Below, in pieces: positions 8,852 to 17,774 of a stretch of DNA of 37,879 bases. Position numbers and translations under genes: made by a program. This stretch comes from Ruminococcaceae bacterium UBA6842. Its GTDB lineage: Bacteria; Bacillota; Clostridia; Oscillospirales; Acutalibacteraceae. The notes under the pieces were generated by a model, which ran no database searches, was not told the origin of the DNA, and saw nothing but the letters and a program-made list of their open reading frames with translations. Positions within the stretch are counted from its first letter, which is position 1; each line of letters opens with the position of its first letter. The stretch lies in the NCBI GenBank assembly GCA_002451855.1, contig DKDS01000031.1, positions 1 through 37,879 on the forward strand. The letters are read 5' to 3'.

Positions 8852-9504
8852 TCCTTTGCGCCGTTTATTTTAAGATAAGCCTTAATGCGTTCCACATTTT
8901 CACGGTTTTTTCCGTCTTTTTCAAGGTATTCTATAATATCGTACACATTAACGACCGAATAAACGGGGAAACCGAATTCATCGCTTATTTCCTTCATTGC
9001 CGATTTTTCGGTCTTGCCCTTTTCACAGCGGTCCACCATAACGAATACGGCGGCGACCTTAACACCGTCAAACCTTGATAAAATCTCCATACTTTCCCTT
9101 ATTGCGGTGCCTGCGGTTATAACATCCTCGACTATTACCGCTTCCTCGCCGGCTTTCGGCTTATAGCCTACGAAAACGCCGCCCTCGCCGTGGTCCTTTT
9201 CCTCCTTGCGGTTGAAAAAGAACGGCAGGTCAAGTCCGTTTTTTGAAAGTGCGGCCGCCGCCGATACCGCTATCGGGATACCCTTATAGGCAGGTCCGTA
9301 CAAAACAGCTTTTTTATTCCCGAGCCTTTCGGCATAAGCCTTGGCGTAAAATTCGCCGAGACGGCTTATCTGTGCGCCGGTCTTAATTTCCCCGGCGTTT
9401 ATGAAATACGGTATTTTTCTACCGCTTTTTGCGGTGAAATCCCCGAATTTAAGCACACCGGCACTCTCTAAAAATTCAATAAATTCATACTTGTAGCTTT
9501 CCAT
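8848..9504 (-). CDS. pyrE: Orotate phosphoribosyltransferase
   Basis: 218 aa from the chosen ATG, which has AGGGGGAA nine nt upstream; the longer open frame to 9558 would run into pyrF. It joins orotate to PRPP to give OMP. Seen: SGRKIPYFINAG, YGPAYKGIP, FNRKEEKDHGEGG (catalytic Lys/His loop) and the PRPP motif VIVEDVITAGTAI. The gap to pyrF is 13 nt and the end overlaps pyrB. Confidence 0.95.
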   Translation of the reverse strand: MESYKYEFIEFLESAGVLKFGDFTAKSGRKIPYFINAGEIKTGAQISRLGEFYAKAYAERLGNKKAVLYGPAYKGIPIAVSAAAALSKNGLDLPFFFNRKEEKDHGEGGVFVGYKPKAGEEAVIVEDVITAGTAIRESMEILSRFDGVKVAAVFVMVDRCEKGKTEKSAMKEISDEFGFPVYSVVNVYDIIEYLEKDGKNRENVERIKAYLKINGAKE

Positions 9505-9517
9505 ACTTAAGTTCCCC

Positions 9518-10216
9518 CTATAAAACAAATTCCTTGACACAGCGCTCGTATGCCGCAACGGGATCCTCCGCCGCGGTTATCGGTCTGCCTACCACTATGT
9601 AGTCGCTCCCTATTTCCCTTGCTTTTTCGGGCGTTGTCACACGGGACTGGTCGCCCTTATCGCCGTCGGCAAAGCGTATGCCCGGTGTTACCGTTAAAAA
9701 TCCGCTGCCGCAGGCGCCGTGAACCGCCGCCGCCTCAAGCGGAGAGCATACAACGCCGTCAAGCCCCGCGTTTTTTGCGTTTTCGGCGTAACGCATAACC
9801 ACATCCTCCATTTTGCCGGTTATTAAAAGATCCTTATGCATTGCCTCCTCGCTTGTAGAGGTAAGCTGTGTTACGGCTATAAGCAGCGGACGAGTGCCGT
9901 CGGAACGCGTCAGCCCCTCTATTGCGGCGGTCATCATAGCGGCAGTGCCTGCGGCGTGCAGGTTGCACATATCCACATCAAGGCGCGATAATACTGCCAT
10001 AGATTTTTTAACCGTGTTCGGAATATCGTGCAACTTTAAATCAAGGAAAATTTTATGTCCTCTTTCCTTGATTTCCCTTACTATCTGCGGACCCTCGGCG
10101 TAAAAAAGCTCCATTCCGATTTTTACAAACGGCTTTTTGCCCTCAAATTTGTCAAGAAATTCAAGACAGCTCTTTTTATCGCTGAAATCGCAGGCAATTA
10201 TAACATCCTTACCCAT
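9518..10216 (-). CDS. pyrF: Orotidine 5'-phosphate decarboxylase
   Basis: 232 aa TIM-barrel enzyme that decarboxylates OMP to UMP. The catalytic DLKLHDIPNT motif (Asp-Lys-Asp) is near residue 60, with VTPGIRF and DYIVVGRPIT in the phosphate-binding half. The short clade I form is typical of Firmicutes. It overlaps pyrD by 8 nt. Confidence 0.97.
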   Translation of the reverse strand: MGKDVIIACDFSDKKSCLEFLDKFEGKKPFVKIGMELFYAEGPQIVREIKERGHKIFLDLKLHDIPNTVKKSMAVLSRLDVDMCNLHAAGTAAMMTAAIEGLTRSDGTRPLLIAVTQLTSTSEEAMHKDLLITGKMEDVVMRYAENAKNAGLDGVVCSPLEAAAVHGACGSGFLTVTPGIRFADGDKGDQSRVTTPEKAREIGSDYIVVGRPITAAEDPVAAYERCVKEFVL

Positions 10217-11126
10217 TGTGCGCTCCTCCCGTTATTTCGCTTAGTTTTTTAATGCCGTATTTTTCCATTGCGGCAGGCAATTCCTCAATAATGTTTTTGC
10301 AGGCGTACGGCTCCACAAGGTTTGCCGCTCCCACCTCTGTTGCGACAGCACCGGCAAGCATAAATTCGATAACATCCTCGGCAGTGGCTATTCCGCCCAT
10401 TCCCACTATCGGGATTTTTACCGCCTCGTACACCTGATAGACCATTCTGACCGCCACGGGCTTTACGGCAGGACCAGACAGTCCGCCCGTTTTGTTTGCA
10501 AGCAGCGGCTTTTTGGTCTTTAAATCTATTTTCATACCGAGCAGAGTGTTTATAAGGGAAACTCCGTCCGCTCCCTCCGCCTCGCACGCCCTTGCTATTT
10601 CGCAAATATCAGTTACATTGGGCGACAGCTTAATTATTATCGGCTTATCAGTCGCTTTTCTTACCGCTTTGGTTATTTTTGCGGCGCTTTCGGCGTTTGT
10701 GCCGAAGGCAAGTCCGCCGCCGTGCACATTGGGGCAGGAAATGTTTATTTCCAGCCACCCGACGCTTTTTTCACCGCCGAGCCTTTCCGCCGTGTATACA
10801 TAATCCTCGGCAGAAAAGCCGCTTATATTTGCCATAACCGGCTTTTTATAAACCTGACCGAGCGTTTTAAGCTCGTTTTCAATTACGGCGTCAACCCCCG
10901 GGGTTTGCAGTCCCACGGCGTTGAGCATACCCGACGGACACTCCGCAATTCTCGGTGTGGGGTTTCCGAAGCGCGGGTCCTTGGTAGTGCCCTTAAGGGA
11001 AATCGAGCCTAAAATATTTATATCGTAAAATCTTGAAAATTCATAACCGAACCCAAAGGTTCCGCTTGCCGGTATAACGGGATTGTCAAGCGTTATTCCG
11101 CAAAGCTTAACGGAAGTATCTACCAT
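10209..11126 (-). CDS. pyrD: Dihydroorotate dehydrogenase, type 1B catalytic subunit
   Basis: 305 aa from the ATG with GGGAGGAAA upstream; the extra 13 codons to 11165 lack a ribosome binding site. FMN enzyme oxidising dihydroorotate to orotate. Seen: ASGTFGFGYEF, NAVGLQTPGV, ISCPNVHGGG with the catalytic Cys, NKTGGLSGPAVKP and PIVGMGGI. Coupling to PyrK identifies the NAD-linked 1B class. It overlaps the end of pyrK by 7 nt. Confidence 0.97.
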   Translation of the reverse strand: MVDTSVKLCGITLDNPVIPASGTFGFGYEFSRFYDINILGSISLKGTTKDPRFGNPTPRIAECPSGMLNAVGLQTPGVDAVIENELKTLGQVYKKPVMANISGFSAEDYVYTAERLGGEKSVGWLEINISCPNVHGGGLAFGTNAESAAKITKAVRKATDKPIIIKLSPNVTDICEIARACEAEGADGVSLINTLLGMKIDLKTKKPLLANKTGGLSGPAVKPVAVRMVYQVYEAVKIPIVGMGGIATAEDVIEFMLAGAVATEVGAANLVEPYACKNIIEELPAAMEKYGIKKLSEITGGAHNG

Positions 11127-11851
11127 TCTATTTCCTCCCTTAAAAGCACGGGGCCGCCCGTGCATATGCGTTTGGGTCCGTTCTTTGTTTTACAGGTACA
11201 GCCCATACAGGCGCCCGTACCGCAGCCCATGCGCTCTTCAAAGCTAAACTGACCGCCGCTTTTAGCATAGGCGTCCACCGCCTTTAGCATAGGCTTCGGT
11301 CCGCAGGTGTAAAAATATGTGTAGTCGGCGTTTTTTAATGCGTCGGTAACAAAACCCTTAAGCCCGTAGCTTCCGTCAACCGTTGTTACCGCGACAAGCG
11401 CGCCGAGGTCACGGAATTCCTTTTCGTAAAATATTTCATTTTTAGTGTTAAAGCCTAATATTACGCTTACGGTCTTGCCCTCAGCTATCAGCTTTTTACA
11501 AAGCCCGTAAAGCGGGGGAACACCTACGCCGCCGCCTATGAGTATGGGTCTCGTGCCCGACGGTTCCGTATCAAACCCGTTGCCGAGCGATATTAACAGG
11601 TCAAGCCTCTCACTCTTTTTCATACGGCTCAAAGCTTCTGTTCCGGCGCCCACAACCTTGTATATTACCGTGAGCGTTTTATCGTCCATATCGCAGATTG
11701 AAATGGGGCGGCGCAAATAAAGCTCCGGTATTTTAATATTTACAAACTGCCCGGGTGCCGTTATGGGCGAGGTATCGCCCGAAAGCACCATTTTAAAAAC
11801 CGAGGGTGCAATTTGTTCATTTGACAAAATTTCGTAAAAATCCTGTTTCAT
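11120..11851 (-). CDS. pyrK: Dihydroorotate dehydrogenase electron transfer subunit
   Basis: 243 aa. It carries electrons from PyrD's FMN through a 2Fe-2S cluster and FAD to NAD. FAD-binding RRPISICD is at 47-54, the NAD-binding GGGVGVPP near 107, and the cluster cysteines are Cys210, Cys215, Cys218 and Cys230 (CGTGACMGC ... C). The gap to carB is 11 nt. Confidence 0.95.
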   Translation of the reverse strand: MKQDFYEILSNEQIAPSVFKMVLSGDTSPITAPGQFVNIKIPELYLRRPISICDMDDKTLTVIYKVVGAGTEALSRMKKSERLDLLISLGNGFDTEPSGTRPILIGGGVGVPPLYGLCKKLIAEGKTVSVILGFNTKNEIFYEKEFRDLGALVAVTTVDGSYGLKGFVTDALKNADYTYFYTCGPKPMLKAVDAYAKSGGQFSFEERMGCGTGACMGCTCKTKNGPKRICTGGPVLLREEIEW

Positions 11852-11862
11852 AGCCTATCCTT

Positions 11863-14800
11863 TCAAGCGTCTATTGTGGATATTCCGAGCGTGGTTTCCT
11901 CAAGCACATCAAGCAACACCTTTACGGTATCAAGCGATGTAAACATTGTGATATTGTTTTCAACCGCACAGCGGCGTATTTCATATCCGTCCGACAGAAC
12001 ACCCGACGAATTCATATCCCTTGTGTTTATAACATAGGTCACATAGCCCTGCCTTATCGCGTCGGTAATTTCACGGCTTCCGTCGCTCAGCTTTCCTACG
12101 GCGTGGGTGCGTATGCCGTTTTTCTTTAAAAACGCGGCTGTACCCTCGGTTGCCTGAATATTAAAGCCCATATTGTAGAAGCGGCGTATAAGCGGAAGTG
12201 CCTCTTCCTTGTCCTTATCCGCTATGGTTGCAAGCACCGTACCGTAATTCATAACGCTCATTCCGCTTGCCTTAAGCGCCTTGTAAAGCGCGCGGGTCAG
12301 CTTGTCGTCATAACCTATCGCTTCGCCCGTGGATTTCATTTCGGGCGAAAGATACGCGTCAAGCCCCCTGAGCTTTGAGAACGAGAACGCCGGCGCCTTT
12401 ACATACCAACGCTTTTTCTCCTCGCCGTATATTTTATCAAAGCCCTGCTCCTTAAGGCTCTTGCCCAAAATTACAAGGGTCGCGATATCCGCAAGGCTGA
12501 AGCCCGTCGCCTTTGAAAGGAACGGAACGGTTCTTGATGAACGGGGGTTTACTTCTATTATAAACACATTTTCGTTCTTATCCACAATGAACTGAATGTT
12601 GTAAAGCCCCACTATGCCTATTCCGAGTCCCAAACGCTTTGTATAATCAAGTATTGTTTCCTTGACCCTTTCGCTGATACTGAAGGTCGGGTACACGCTT
12701 ATTGAGTCGCCGCTGTGTATTCCCGTGCGTTCAACAAGCTCCATAATACCCGGTACGAATACATCCTTTCCGTCGCAGATGGCGTCTACCTCGACCTCTT
12801 TACCCGAGATATACTTGTCAACAAGCACAGGCTTATCCTCGTCTATCTCAACCGCCGTGCGAAGATAACGGCGTAATTGCTCCTCGTCCACAACTATCTG
12901 CATCGCCCTGCCGCCCAGCACAAAGGACGGGCGCACAAGCACGGGATAGCCGATTTCCGCCGCCGCCCGAACTCCGTCCTCGATTTTGGTGACCGCTTTA
13001 CCGTTCGGCTGGGGAATGTCAAGCTCCTTTAAAACCTTTTCAAACAGGTCCCTGTTTTCCGCGCGGTCTATGGCGGCGCAGTCCGTTCCTATTATCCTAA
13101 CGCCGAGACGGCTTAAGCTCTCCGCCAAGTTTATCGCCGTCTGACCGCCTAATGACGCTATTACCCCAATCGGCTTTTCAAGGCGTATGATATTCATAAC
13201 ATCCTCTGTGCAAAGCGGCTCGAAATACAGCTTATCGGAGCAGGTGTAATCGGTCGAGACCGTTTCGGGATTGTTGTTTATTATTATTGCCTCGTAGCCC
13301 GATTTTTTAATTGTTGTAACCGCGTGGACGGTGGAATAGTCAAATTCTACGCCCTGCCCTATTCTTATGGGTCCCGAGCCTAAAACTATTATTTTCTTTT
13401 TATCAGATACTACCGATTCGTTTTCATCCTCATAGGTAGAGTAAAAATACGGAATATAGCTTTCAAATTCCGAAGCGCAGGAGTCTATCATCTTATAAAT
13501 CGGGAATATATCCTGTTTTTCCCTTATTTTAAATACCTCGTCCTCGGTCATACCCCAAAGCTTCCCGATGAACGCGTCAGAAAAGCCCATTTTTTTAGCC
13601 GCGTAAAGGGTTTTTATATCGCCTATATGCCCTTTAAGCCTGTTTTCGGTTTTTACAATATTTCTTATCTTTTCAAGGAACAGCATATCGATTTTTGTTG
13701 CGTCGTAAATCATTCCCATATCGGTATTACGGCGCAAAAGCTCGGCTATGGCATACAGTCTGTCGTCCGTACCGTCCTTTATATACGAAAGCAGCTCCTC
13801 ATCCGAAAATCCGTCAAATTTCTTCATATACAGATGGTTTACGCCTATTTCAAGCGACCTTGCCGCCTTAAGCAGACTTTCCTCTATCGTTCTGCCAATA
13901 CTCATAACCTCGCCCGTAGCCTTCATCTGGGTTGAAAGCTTATTGTTTGCCGAGGAAAACTTATCAAACGGAAATCTCGGCATTTTGGTGACCACATAAT
14001 CGAGCGCGGGTTCAAATGAGGCAGGGGTATTCGCAAGCATTATTTCATCAAGCCTCATACCAACCGATATTTTGGCTGATACCCTTGCTATCGGATAACC
14101 GCTTGCCTTTGAAGCTAACGCCGACGAGCGAGAAACTCTCGGGTTTACCTCTATAAGATAGTAATTGAAGGATAACGGGTCAAGCGCAAACTGCACATTA
14201 CAGCCGCCCTCAATCTTAAGCGCGCGGATTATTTTAAGCGCGCTGTCCCTTAACATATGGTATTCCTTGTTCGTAAGGGTCTGCGAGGGGCAGACCACAA
14301 CCGAGTCGCCCGTGTGTATGCCTACGGGGTCGATATTTTCCATATTGCACACGGTAATGGCGGTGTCGTTTCCGTCCCTTATTACCTCATATTCTATTTC
14401 CTTATATCCCTTAATGCTTTTTTCCACAAGCACCTGATGTACGGGGGATAAGTCGAGCGCTCCTCTTAAAAGCTCCTTACATTCTTCCTCGTTATCGGCA
14501 AAGCCGCCGCCCGTGCCGCCCAAGGTAAACGCAGGACGGAGCACCACAGGGTATCCTATTTCCTTTGCGGCCGCAAGACCTTCTTCAAGGCTTTCGGCTA
14601 TTACCGACTGCAATACAGGCTCGCCTATTTCCTCGCAAAGCTCCTTAAACAGCTCTCTGTCCTCGGCTCTTTCTATGCTTCTGCTGCCTGTTCCCAAAAG
14701 CTCTGCACCGCATTCACGCAAAACGCCCTTTTTTTCAAGCTGCATAGCAAGGTTAAGACCCGTCTGTCCGCCGATACCGGGGACTATCGCGTCGGGCCGC

Positions 14801-15042
14801 TCGTAGCGTATTACCTTTGCGAGATATTCAAGGGTCAAAGGCTCCATATAAACCTTATCGGCAACCGTGGTGTCGGTCATAATAGTCGCGGGGTTTGAGT
14901 TGCACAAAACAACCTCGTAGCCCTCCTCCTTAAGCGCCAAACAGGCCTGCGTGCCGGCATAGTCAAACTCCGCCGCCTGACCTATTACGATAGGTCCCGA
15001 GCCTATTACCAGTATCTTTTTAAGGTCGGTTCTTTTAGGCAT
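11863..15042 (-). CDS. carB: Carbamoyl-phosphate synthase large subunit (pyrimidine operon copy)
   Basis: 1059 aa, the usual full length. Two ATP-grasp halves start KILVIGSGPIVIGQAAEFDY (about 9) and IIVLGSGPIRIGQGVEFDY (about 550). ENVFIIEVNPRSSRTVPFLSKATG marks the end of the second half, and an MGS-like allosteric domain occupies about 930-1059. It makes carbamoyl phosphate from bicarbonate, ATP and CarA-derived ammonia. It overlaps carA by 8 nt. A second CarB, fused to DapF, lies at the left edge, so the genome has at least two. Confidence 0.97.
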   Translation of the reverse strand: MPKRTDLKKILVIGSGPIVIGQAAEFDYAGTQACLALKEEGYEVVLCNSNPATIMTDTTVADKVYMEPLTLEYLAKVIRYERPDAIVPGIGGQTGLNLAMQLEKKGVLRECGAELLGTGSRSIERAEDRELFKELCEEIGEPVLQSVIAESLEEGLAAAKEIGYPVVLRPAFTLGGTGGGFADNEEECKELLRGALDLSPVHQVLVEKSIKGYKEIEYEVIRDGNDTAITVCNMENIDPVGIHTGDSVVVCPSQTLTNKEYHMLRDSALKIIRALKIEGGCNVQFALDPLSFNYYLIEVNPRVSRSSALASKASGYPIARVSAKISVGMRLDEIMLANTPASFEPALDYVVTKMPRFPFDKFSSANNKLSTQMKATGEVMSIGRTIEESLLKAARSLEIGVNHLYMKKFDGFSDEELLSYIKDGTDDRLYAIAELLRRNTDMGMIYDATKIDMLFLEKIRNIVKTENRLKGHIGDIKTLYAAKKMGFSDAFIGKLWGMTEDEVFKIREKQDIFPIYKMIDSCASEFESYIPYFYSTYEDENESVVSDKKKIIVLGSGPIRIGQGVEFDYSTVHAVTTIKKSGYEAIIINNNPETVSTDYTCSDKLYFEPLCTEDVMNIIRLEKPIGVIASLGGQTAINLAESLSRLGVRIIGTDCAAIDRAENRDLFEKVLKELDIPQPNGKAVTKIEDGVRAAAEIGYPVLVRPSFVLGGRAMQIVVDEEQLRRYLRTAVEIDEDKPVLVDKYISGKEVEVDAICDGKDVFVPGIMELVERTGIHSGDSISVYPTFSISERVKETILDYTKRLGLGIGIVGLYNIQFIVDKNENVFIIEVNPRSSRTVPFLSKATGFSLADIATLVILGKSLKEQGFDKIYGEEKKRWYVKAPAFSFSKLRGLDAYLSPEMKSTGEAIGYDDKLTRALYKALKASGMSVMNYGTVLATIADKDKEEALPLIRRFYNMGFNIQATEGTAAFLKKNGIRTHAVGKLSDGSREITDAIRQGYVTYVINTRDMNSSGVLSDGYEIRRCAVENNITMFTSLDTVKVLLDVLEETTLGISTIDA

Positions 15043-16129
15043 TTTTATTTTCCTCCATAAGCTTTATAAATCGGTCGAACAGATATGCGCTGTCCTGCGG
15101 ACCGGGCGCGCTCTCGGGGTGATACTGCACGCTGAATATTTTTGCTTCTTCGTCCCTTACGCCCTCAACCGTATTATCAAGGATATTTATATGAGTAACG
15201 GTAAGCTTTGTTTTTTCAAGGCTCTTTTCGTCCACGGCGTAGCTGTGATTTTGCGAGGTTATCTCTATTTTACCGGTTTCAAGGTTTTTTACGGGATGGT
15301 TTCCGCCCCTGTGTCCGAACTTTAGTTTGTAGGTCTCGGCGCCCGCGGCAAGGCATATCATCTGATGCCCAAGACATATACCGAAAATCGGCAGCCTTCC
15401 GTAAAGTTTTCTTACAAGCTCGATAACCGGTATTACATCCTCGGGATCTCCCGGTCCGTTTGATAAGAACACTCCGTCGGGCTTCATCTTTTCCACCTCT
15501 TCCGCAGGGGTGTTGTAGGGCATAACCGTCACGTTACAGCCCCTTGCGTTAAGCGAGCGGATTATATTAAGCTTTATTCCGCAGTCTATCGCCACAACAT
15601 TGTAACGGGCGTTTGCGGTTCTTGCGTACCACCGCTTTTTACAGCTCACCCTGTCAACGGCATTATGCGGCACGGGCGTGCTTTTTATAATTTCAAGCGC
15701 CTTTTCTTTAGGCGTATCGGCGTTTGTAATAATCGCTCTTCTGCTGCCCTTGTCTCTTATGCTTCTTGTAAGCCGCCTTGTGTCTATGCCCGAAATTCCG
15801 GGTATTTTATATTCCTCCATAACCTCGGACAGTGTTTTTGTATACCTGAAGTTAGACGGAAAATCGTTATATTCCCTTACTATAAGTCCTCCGATTGTCG
15901 GCACCTTTGTCTCGTAGTCCTCGTCCGCAATGCCGTAATTGCCTATAAGCGGATATGTCATAACCACCGCCTGATCGGTATATGACGGGTCGGATATTAT
16001 TTCCTGATAGCCGACAACCGATGTGTTGAAAACCAGCTCGCATACCGCGTCCCTGTCGTATCCGAAGCCTGTTCCGCAGTACTCCGCACCGTCCTCCGTT
16101 ACAAGCTTTTTCTGTTTTATATCTGCCAT
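15035..16129 (-). CDS. carA: Carbamoyl-phosphate synthase small subunit (glutaminase)
   Basis: 364 aa. Class I glutamine amidotransferase that hydrolyses glutamine and channels ammonia to CarB. The N-terminal CarA domain (to about 150) contains SGIDTRRLTR. The catalytic Cys252 lies in GICLGHQM, with the His337/Glu339 pair in YHPESAPGP. It overlaps pyrC by 13 nt. Confidence 0.97.
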   Translation of the reverse strand: MADIKQKKLVTEDGAEYCGTGFGYDRDAVCELVFNTSVVGYQEIISDPSYTDQAVVMTYPLIGNYGIADEDYETKVPTIGGLIVREYNDFPSNFRYTKTLSEVMEEYKIPGISGIDTRRLTRSIRDKGSRRAIITNADTPKEKALEIIKSTPVPHNAVDRVSCKKRWYARTANARYNVVAIDCGIKLNIIRSLNARGCNVTVMPYNTPAEEVEKMKPDGVFLSNGPGDPEDVIPVIELVRKLYGRLPIFGICLGHQMICLAAGAETYKLKFGHRGGNHPVKNLETGKIEITSQNHSYAVDEKSLEKTKLTVTHINILDNTVEGVRDEEAKIFSVQYHPESAPGPQDSAYLFDRFIKLMEENKNA

Positions 16130-17322
16130 ACCGCTTTACCTCCGTGTACTGTAAGTAGATTTTTTCCGAATACCCTTTCACCCTCAAAGGGCGTGCTTCT
16201 TCCCATAGTTTTAAATTCATTAGGGTCTATCGTATATTCGCTGTCAAGACTGTAAACGCAAACATCCTTTGTTTGCTTTATACCGAACCGCTTTCTCGGG
16301 TTTACCGACATAAGCTCAATTAATTTTTCAAGGGTTATTATTCCCGTTTTGACAAGCCTTGTGTAAAGAACAGGGAATGCGGTTTCAAGTCCCACGACAC
16401 CCATCAGACTGTTTTTAAGTCCGCCCGATTTTTCCTTTTCGGAGTGCGGCGCATGGTCGGTCGCTATCATATCTATCGTTCCGTCCATTATACCCTCTGT
16501 AAGCGCCAGTCTGTCCTCCTCGCTTCTTATCGGGGGGTTCATTTTAAAGCGCCCGTCCTCCTTTAAAGCCATATCGTTAAGCACAAGGTAATGTGGCGCC
16601 GTTTCGCAGGTCACATCTACGCCGTCCGCCTTGGCTTTTCTTATAAGCTCCACGCTTTCCTTGCAGGATATATGGCAGATATGGTATTTGCATCCCGTTT
16701 TTTTCGCAAGCCTTAAATCCCTTTCAATCGGTCTCCATTCACTCTCGGAGCATATCCCCTTGTGATCGTGGATTTTTGCGTACTCGCCGAGGTGTACATA
16801 TCCGCCTGCCAGCAGTGAGTTATCCTCGCAGTGGGCGGCGATTATTTTACCGAGGTTTTTCGCCTTTTCCATAGCCCTCAGCATTATTTCCTCGTTCTGA
16901 ACGCCCCGTCCGTCATCCGAAAAGGCAACGCACAGGGGAGCGAGCGCGTCCATATCGCTTAAAGCCTCACCCTTTTCGCCCACGGTTATTGCGGCGTATG
17001 GGTGCACGCCGATAACCGCCGTTTTATTTATTATTTCAAGCTGTTCTTTTATGTTTTCCGCGCTGTCCGGAACGGGATTTAAGTTCGGCATTGCGCAAAC
17101 ATCGGTATAACCGCCCCTCGCCGCCGCAAGCGAGCCTGTTTTTATTGTTTCCTTATAAAAAAATCCCGGTTCTCTGAAATGCACATGAACATCGCAAAAA
17201 GCCGGAAAAACAAAAGCATTATTAAAATCGGAAACAATACCGGACTCTCCTCCGGCATCGGTAACAAAATCTTTTTTTACAAATGTGCCGTTTTCGTAAA
17301 CAGCGGCGTTTTTAAATATCAT
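16117..17322 (-). CDS. pyrC: Dihydroorotase (class I)
   Basis: 401 aa from the ATG preceded by GGGAGAAA; the frame open to 17367 runs through the attenuator hairpin and is not the start. It cyclises carbamoyl aspartate to dihydroorotate. Metal ligands are visible in DVHVHFREPG, AAHCEDN, ICHIS and ATDHAPHS. First structural gene of the operon, expressed from the leader promoter. Confidence 0.96.
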   Translation of the reverse strand: MIFKNAAVYENGTFVKKDFVTDAGGESGIVSDFNNAFVFPAFCDVHVHFREPGFFYKETIKTGSLAAARGGYTDVCAMPNLNPVPDSAENIKEQLEIINKTAVIGVHPYAAITVGEKGEALSDMDALAPLCVAFSDDGRGVQNEEIMLRAMEKAKNLGKIIAAHCEDNSLLAGGYVHLGEYAKIHDHKGICSESEWRPIERDLRLAKKTGCKYHICHISCKESVELIRKAKADGVDVTCETAPHYLVLNDMALKEDGRFKMNPPIRSEEDRLALTEGIMDGTIDMIATDHAPHSEKEKSGGLKNSLMGVVGLETAFPVLYTRLVKTGIITLEKLIELMSVNPRKRFGIKQTKDVCVYSLDSEYTIDPNEFKTMGRSTPFEGERVFGKNLLTVHGGKAVWQI

Positions 17323-17330
17323 AGCGTTTC

Positions 17331-17434
17331 TCCCAAAAAATAAAGACCTGCTTTTAAAGCAGGTCACGAGCGCAACAAAGCAGACTGAAAAACAGCCTTT
17401 ATTACAATCTTGCCGGCGTCACAGCACCCTGCTT
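17331..17434 (-). promoter_or_regulatory. pyr operon leader attenuator (antiterminator/terminator)
   Basis: In the roughly 125-nt leader, minus strand, a terminator hairpin GACCTGCTTT-A-AAAGCAGGTC-type stem (17345-17365) is followed by TTTATTTTTT and then directly by the pyrC ribosome binding site. An upstream AAGCAGG (17428-17434) can pair with the CCTGCTT arm, which would block the terminator. A second small hairpin (AGGCTG/CAGTCT, about 17384-17400) lies between. No PyrR-box consensus and no leader-peptide ORF is visible, so the sensor is unknown. Confidence 0.75.
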
Positions 17435-17453
17435 AAAGATTTTTGTTTTTATT

Positions 17454-17482
17454 ATTTTAACACCGCTCGAGTGTAAAGTCAA
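17454..17482 (-). promoter_or_regulatory. pyr operon promoter
   Basis: Minus strand TTGACT (17477-17482), 17-nt spacer, TAAAAT (17454-17459). It begins 10 nt after the XRE gene stop. The TTGACTTTAC start matches the secD and pyrH promoters. Confidence 0.85.
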
Positions 17483-17492
17483 TACCGAAGTT

Positions 17493-17723
17493 TTATCTTT
17501 TGGGATATTTAAGGCTGTCGGGCAAATTCAAAATGTAATCCGCCGATACCCCGTAGTATTCGCACAGCCTTTTAAGAAAACGAATGGGCAGCTCTCTTTT
17601 ATTAAGCTCATACTGCGAGTAGCTTGCCTGTTTAATTCCCAACACCTCCGCTATCTGTTGCTGCGTAAGGTCTCTATCCTCACGCAACGCCCTTATGATT
17701 TCAAAATATTCCAAGCTGTCCAC
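17493..17723 (-). CDS. Small XRE-family helix-turn-helix regulator
   Basis: 76 aa, almost entirely one Cro/C1-type HTH: ALREDRDLTQQQIAEVLGI then KQASYSQYELNKRELP, ending with LCEYYGVSADYILNLP. It starts at GTG 17723, or more likely at the in-frame TTG 17714, which has GGGGTGG six nt upstream. It sits between a terminator and the pyr promoter, in the pyr direction. Control of pyrC or of itself is possible but unproven. Its own promoter is not evident. Confidence 0.85.
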   Translation of the reverse strand: MDSLEYFEIIRALREDRDLTQQQIAEVLGIKQASYSQYELNKRELPIRFLKRLCEYYGVSADYILNLPDSLKYPKR

Positions 17724-17737
17724 CCCGTTATAAGCTT

Positions 17738-17761
17738 AAAAAACGCCGGCTTAAGCCGGCG
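17738..17761 (-). terminator. Terminator of the M23 peptidase gene
   Basis: Minus-strand stem CGCCGGC-TTAA-GCCGGCG (17744-17761) followed by six T. It lies 14 nt after the peptidase stop and immediately upstream of the XRE gene. Confidence 0.88.
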
Positions 17762-17774
17762 CAATAAAATTCTG

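Noticed and set aside
16129..17367. Upstream start of pyrC at 17367
   Set aside because: The extra codons run across the attenuator hairpin and lack a ribosome binding site; ATG 17322 has GGGAG at good spacing.
17331..17446. PyrR-binding RNA element or a known riboswitch in the pyr leader
   Set aside because: No match to the PyrR loop consensus or to a riboswitch class I know; only the terminator and its competing pairing are supported.
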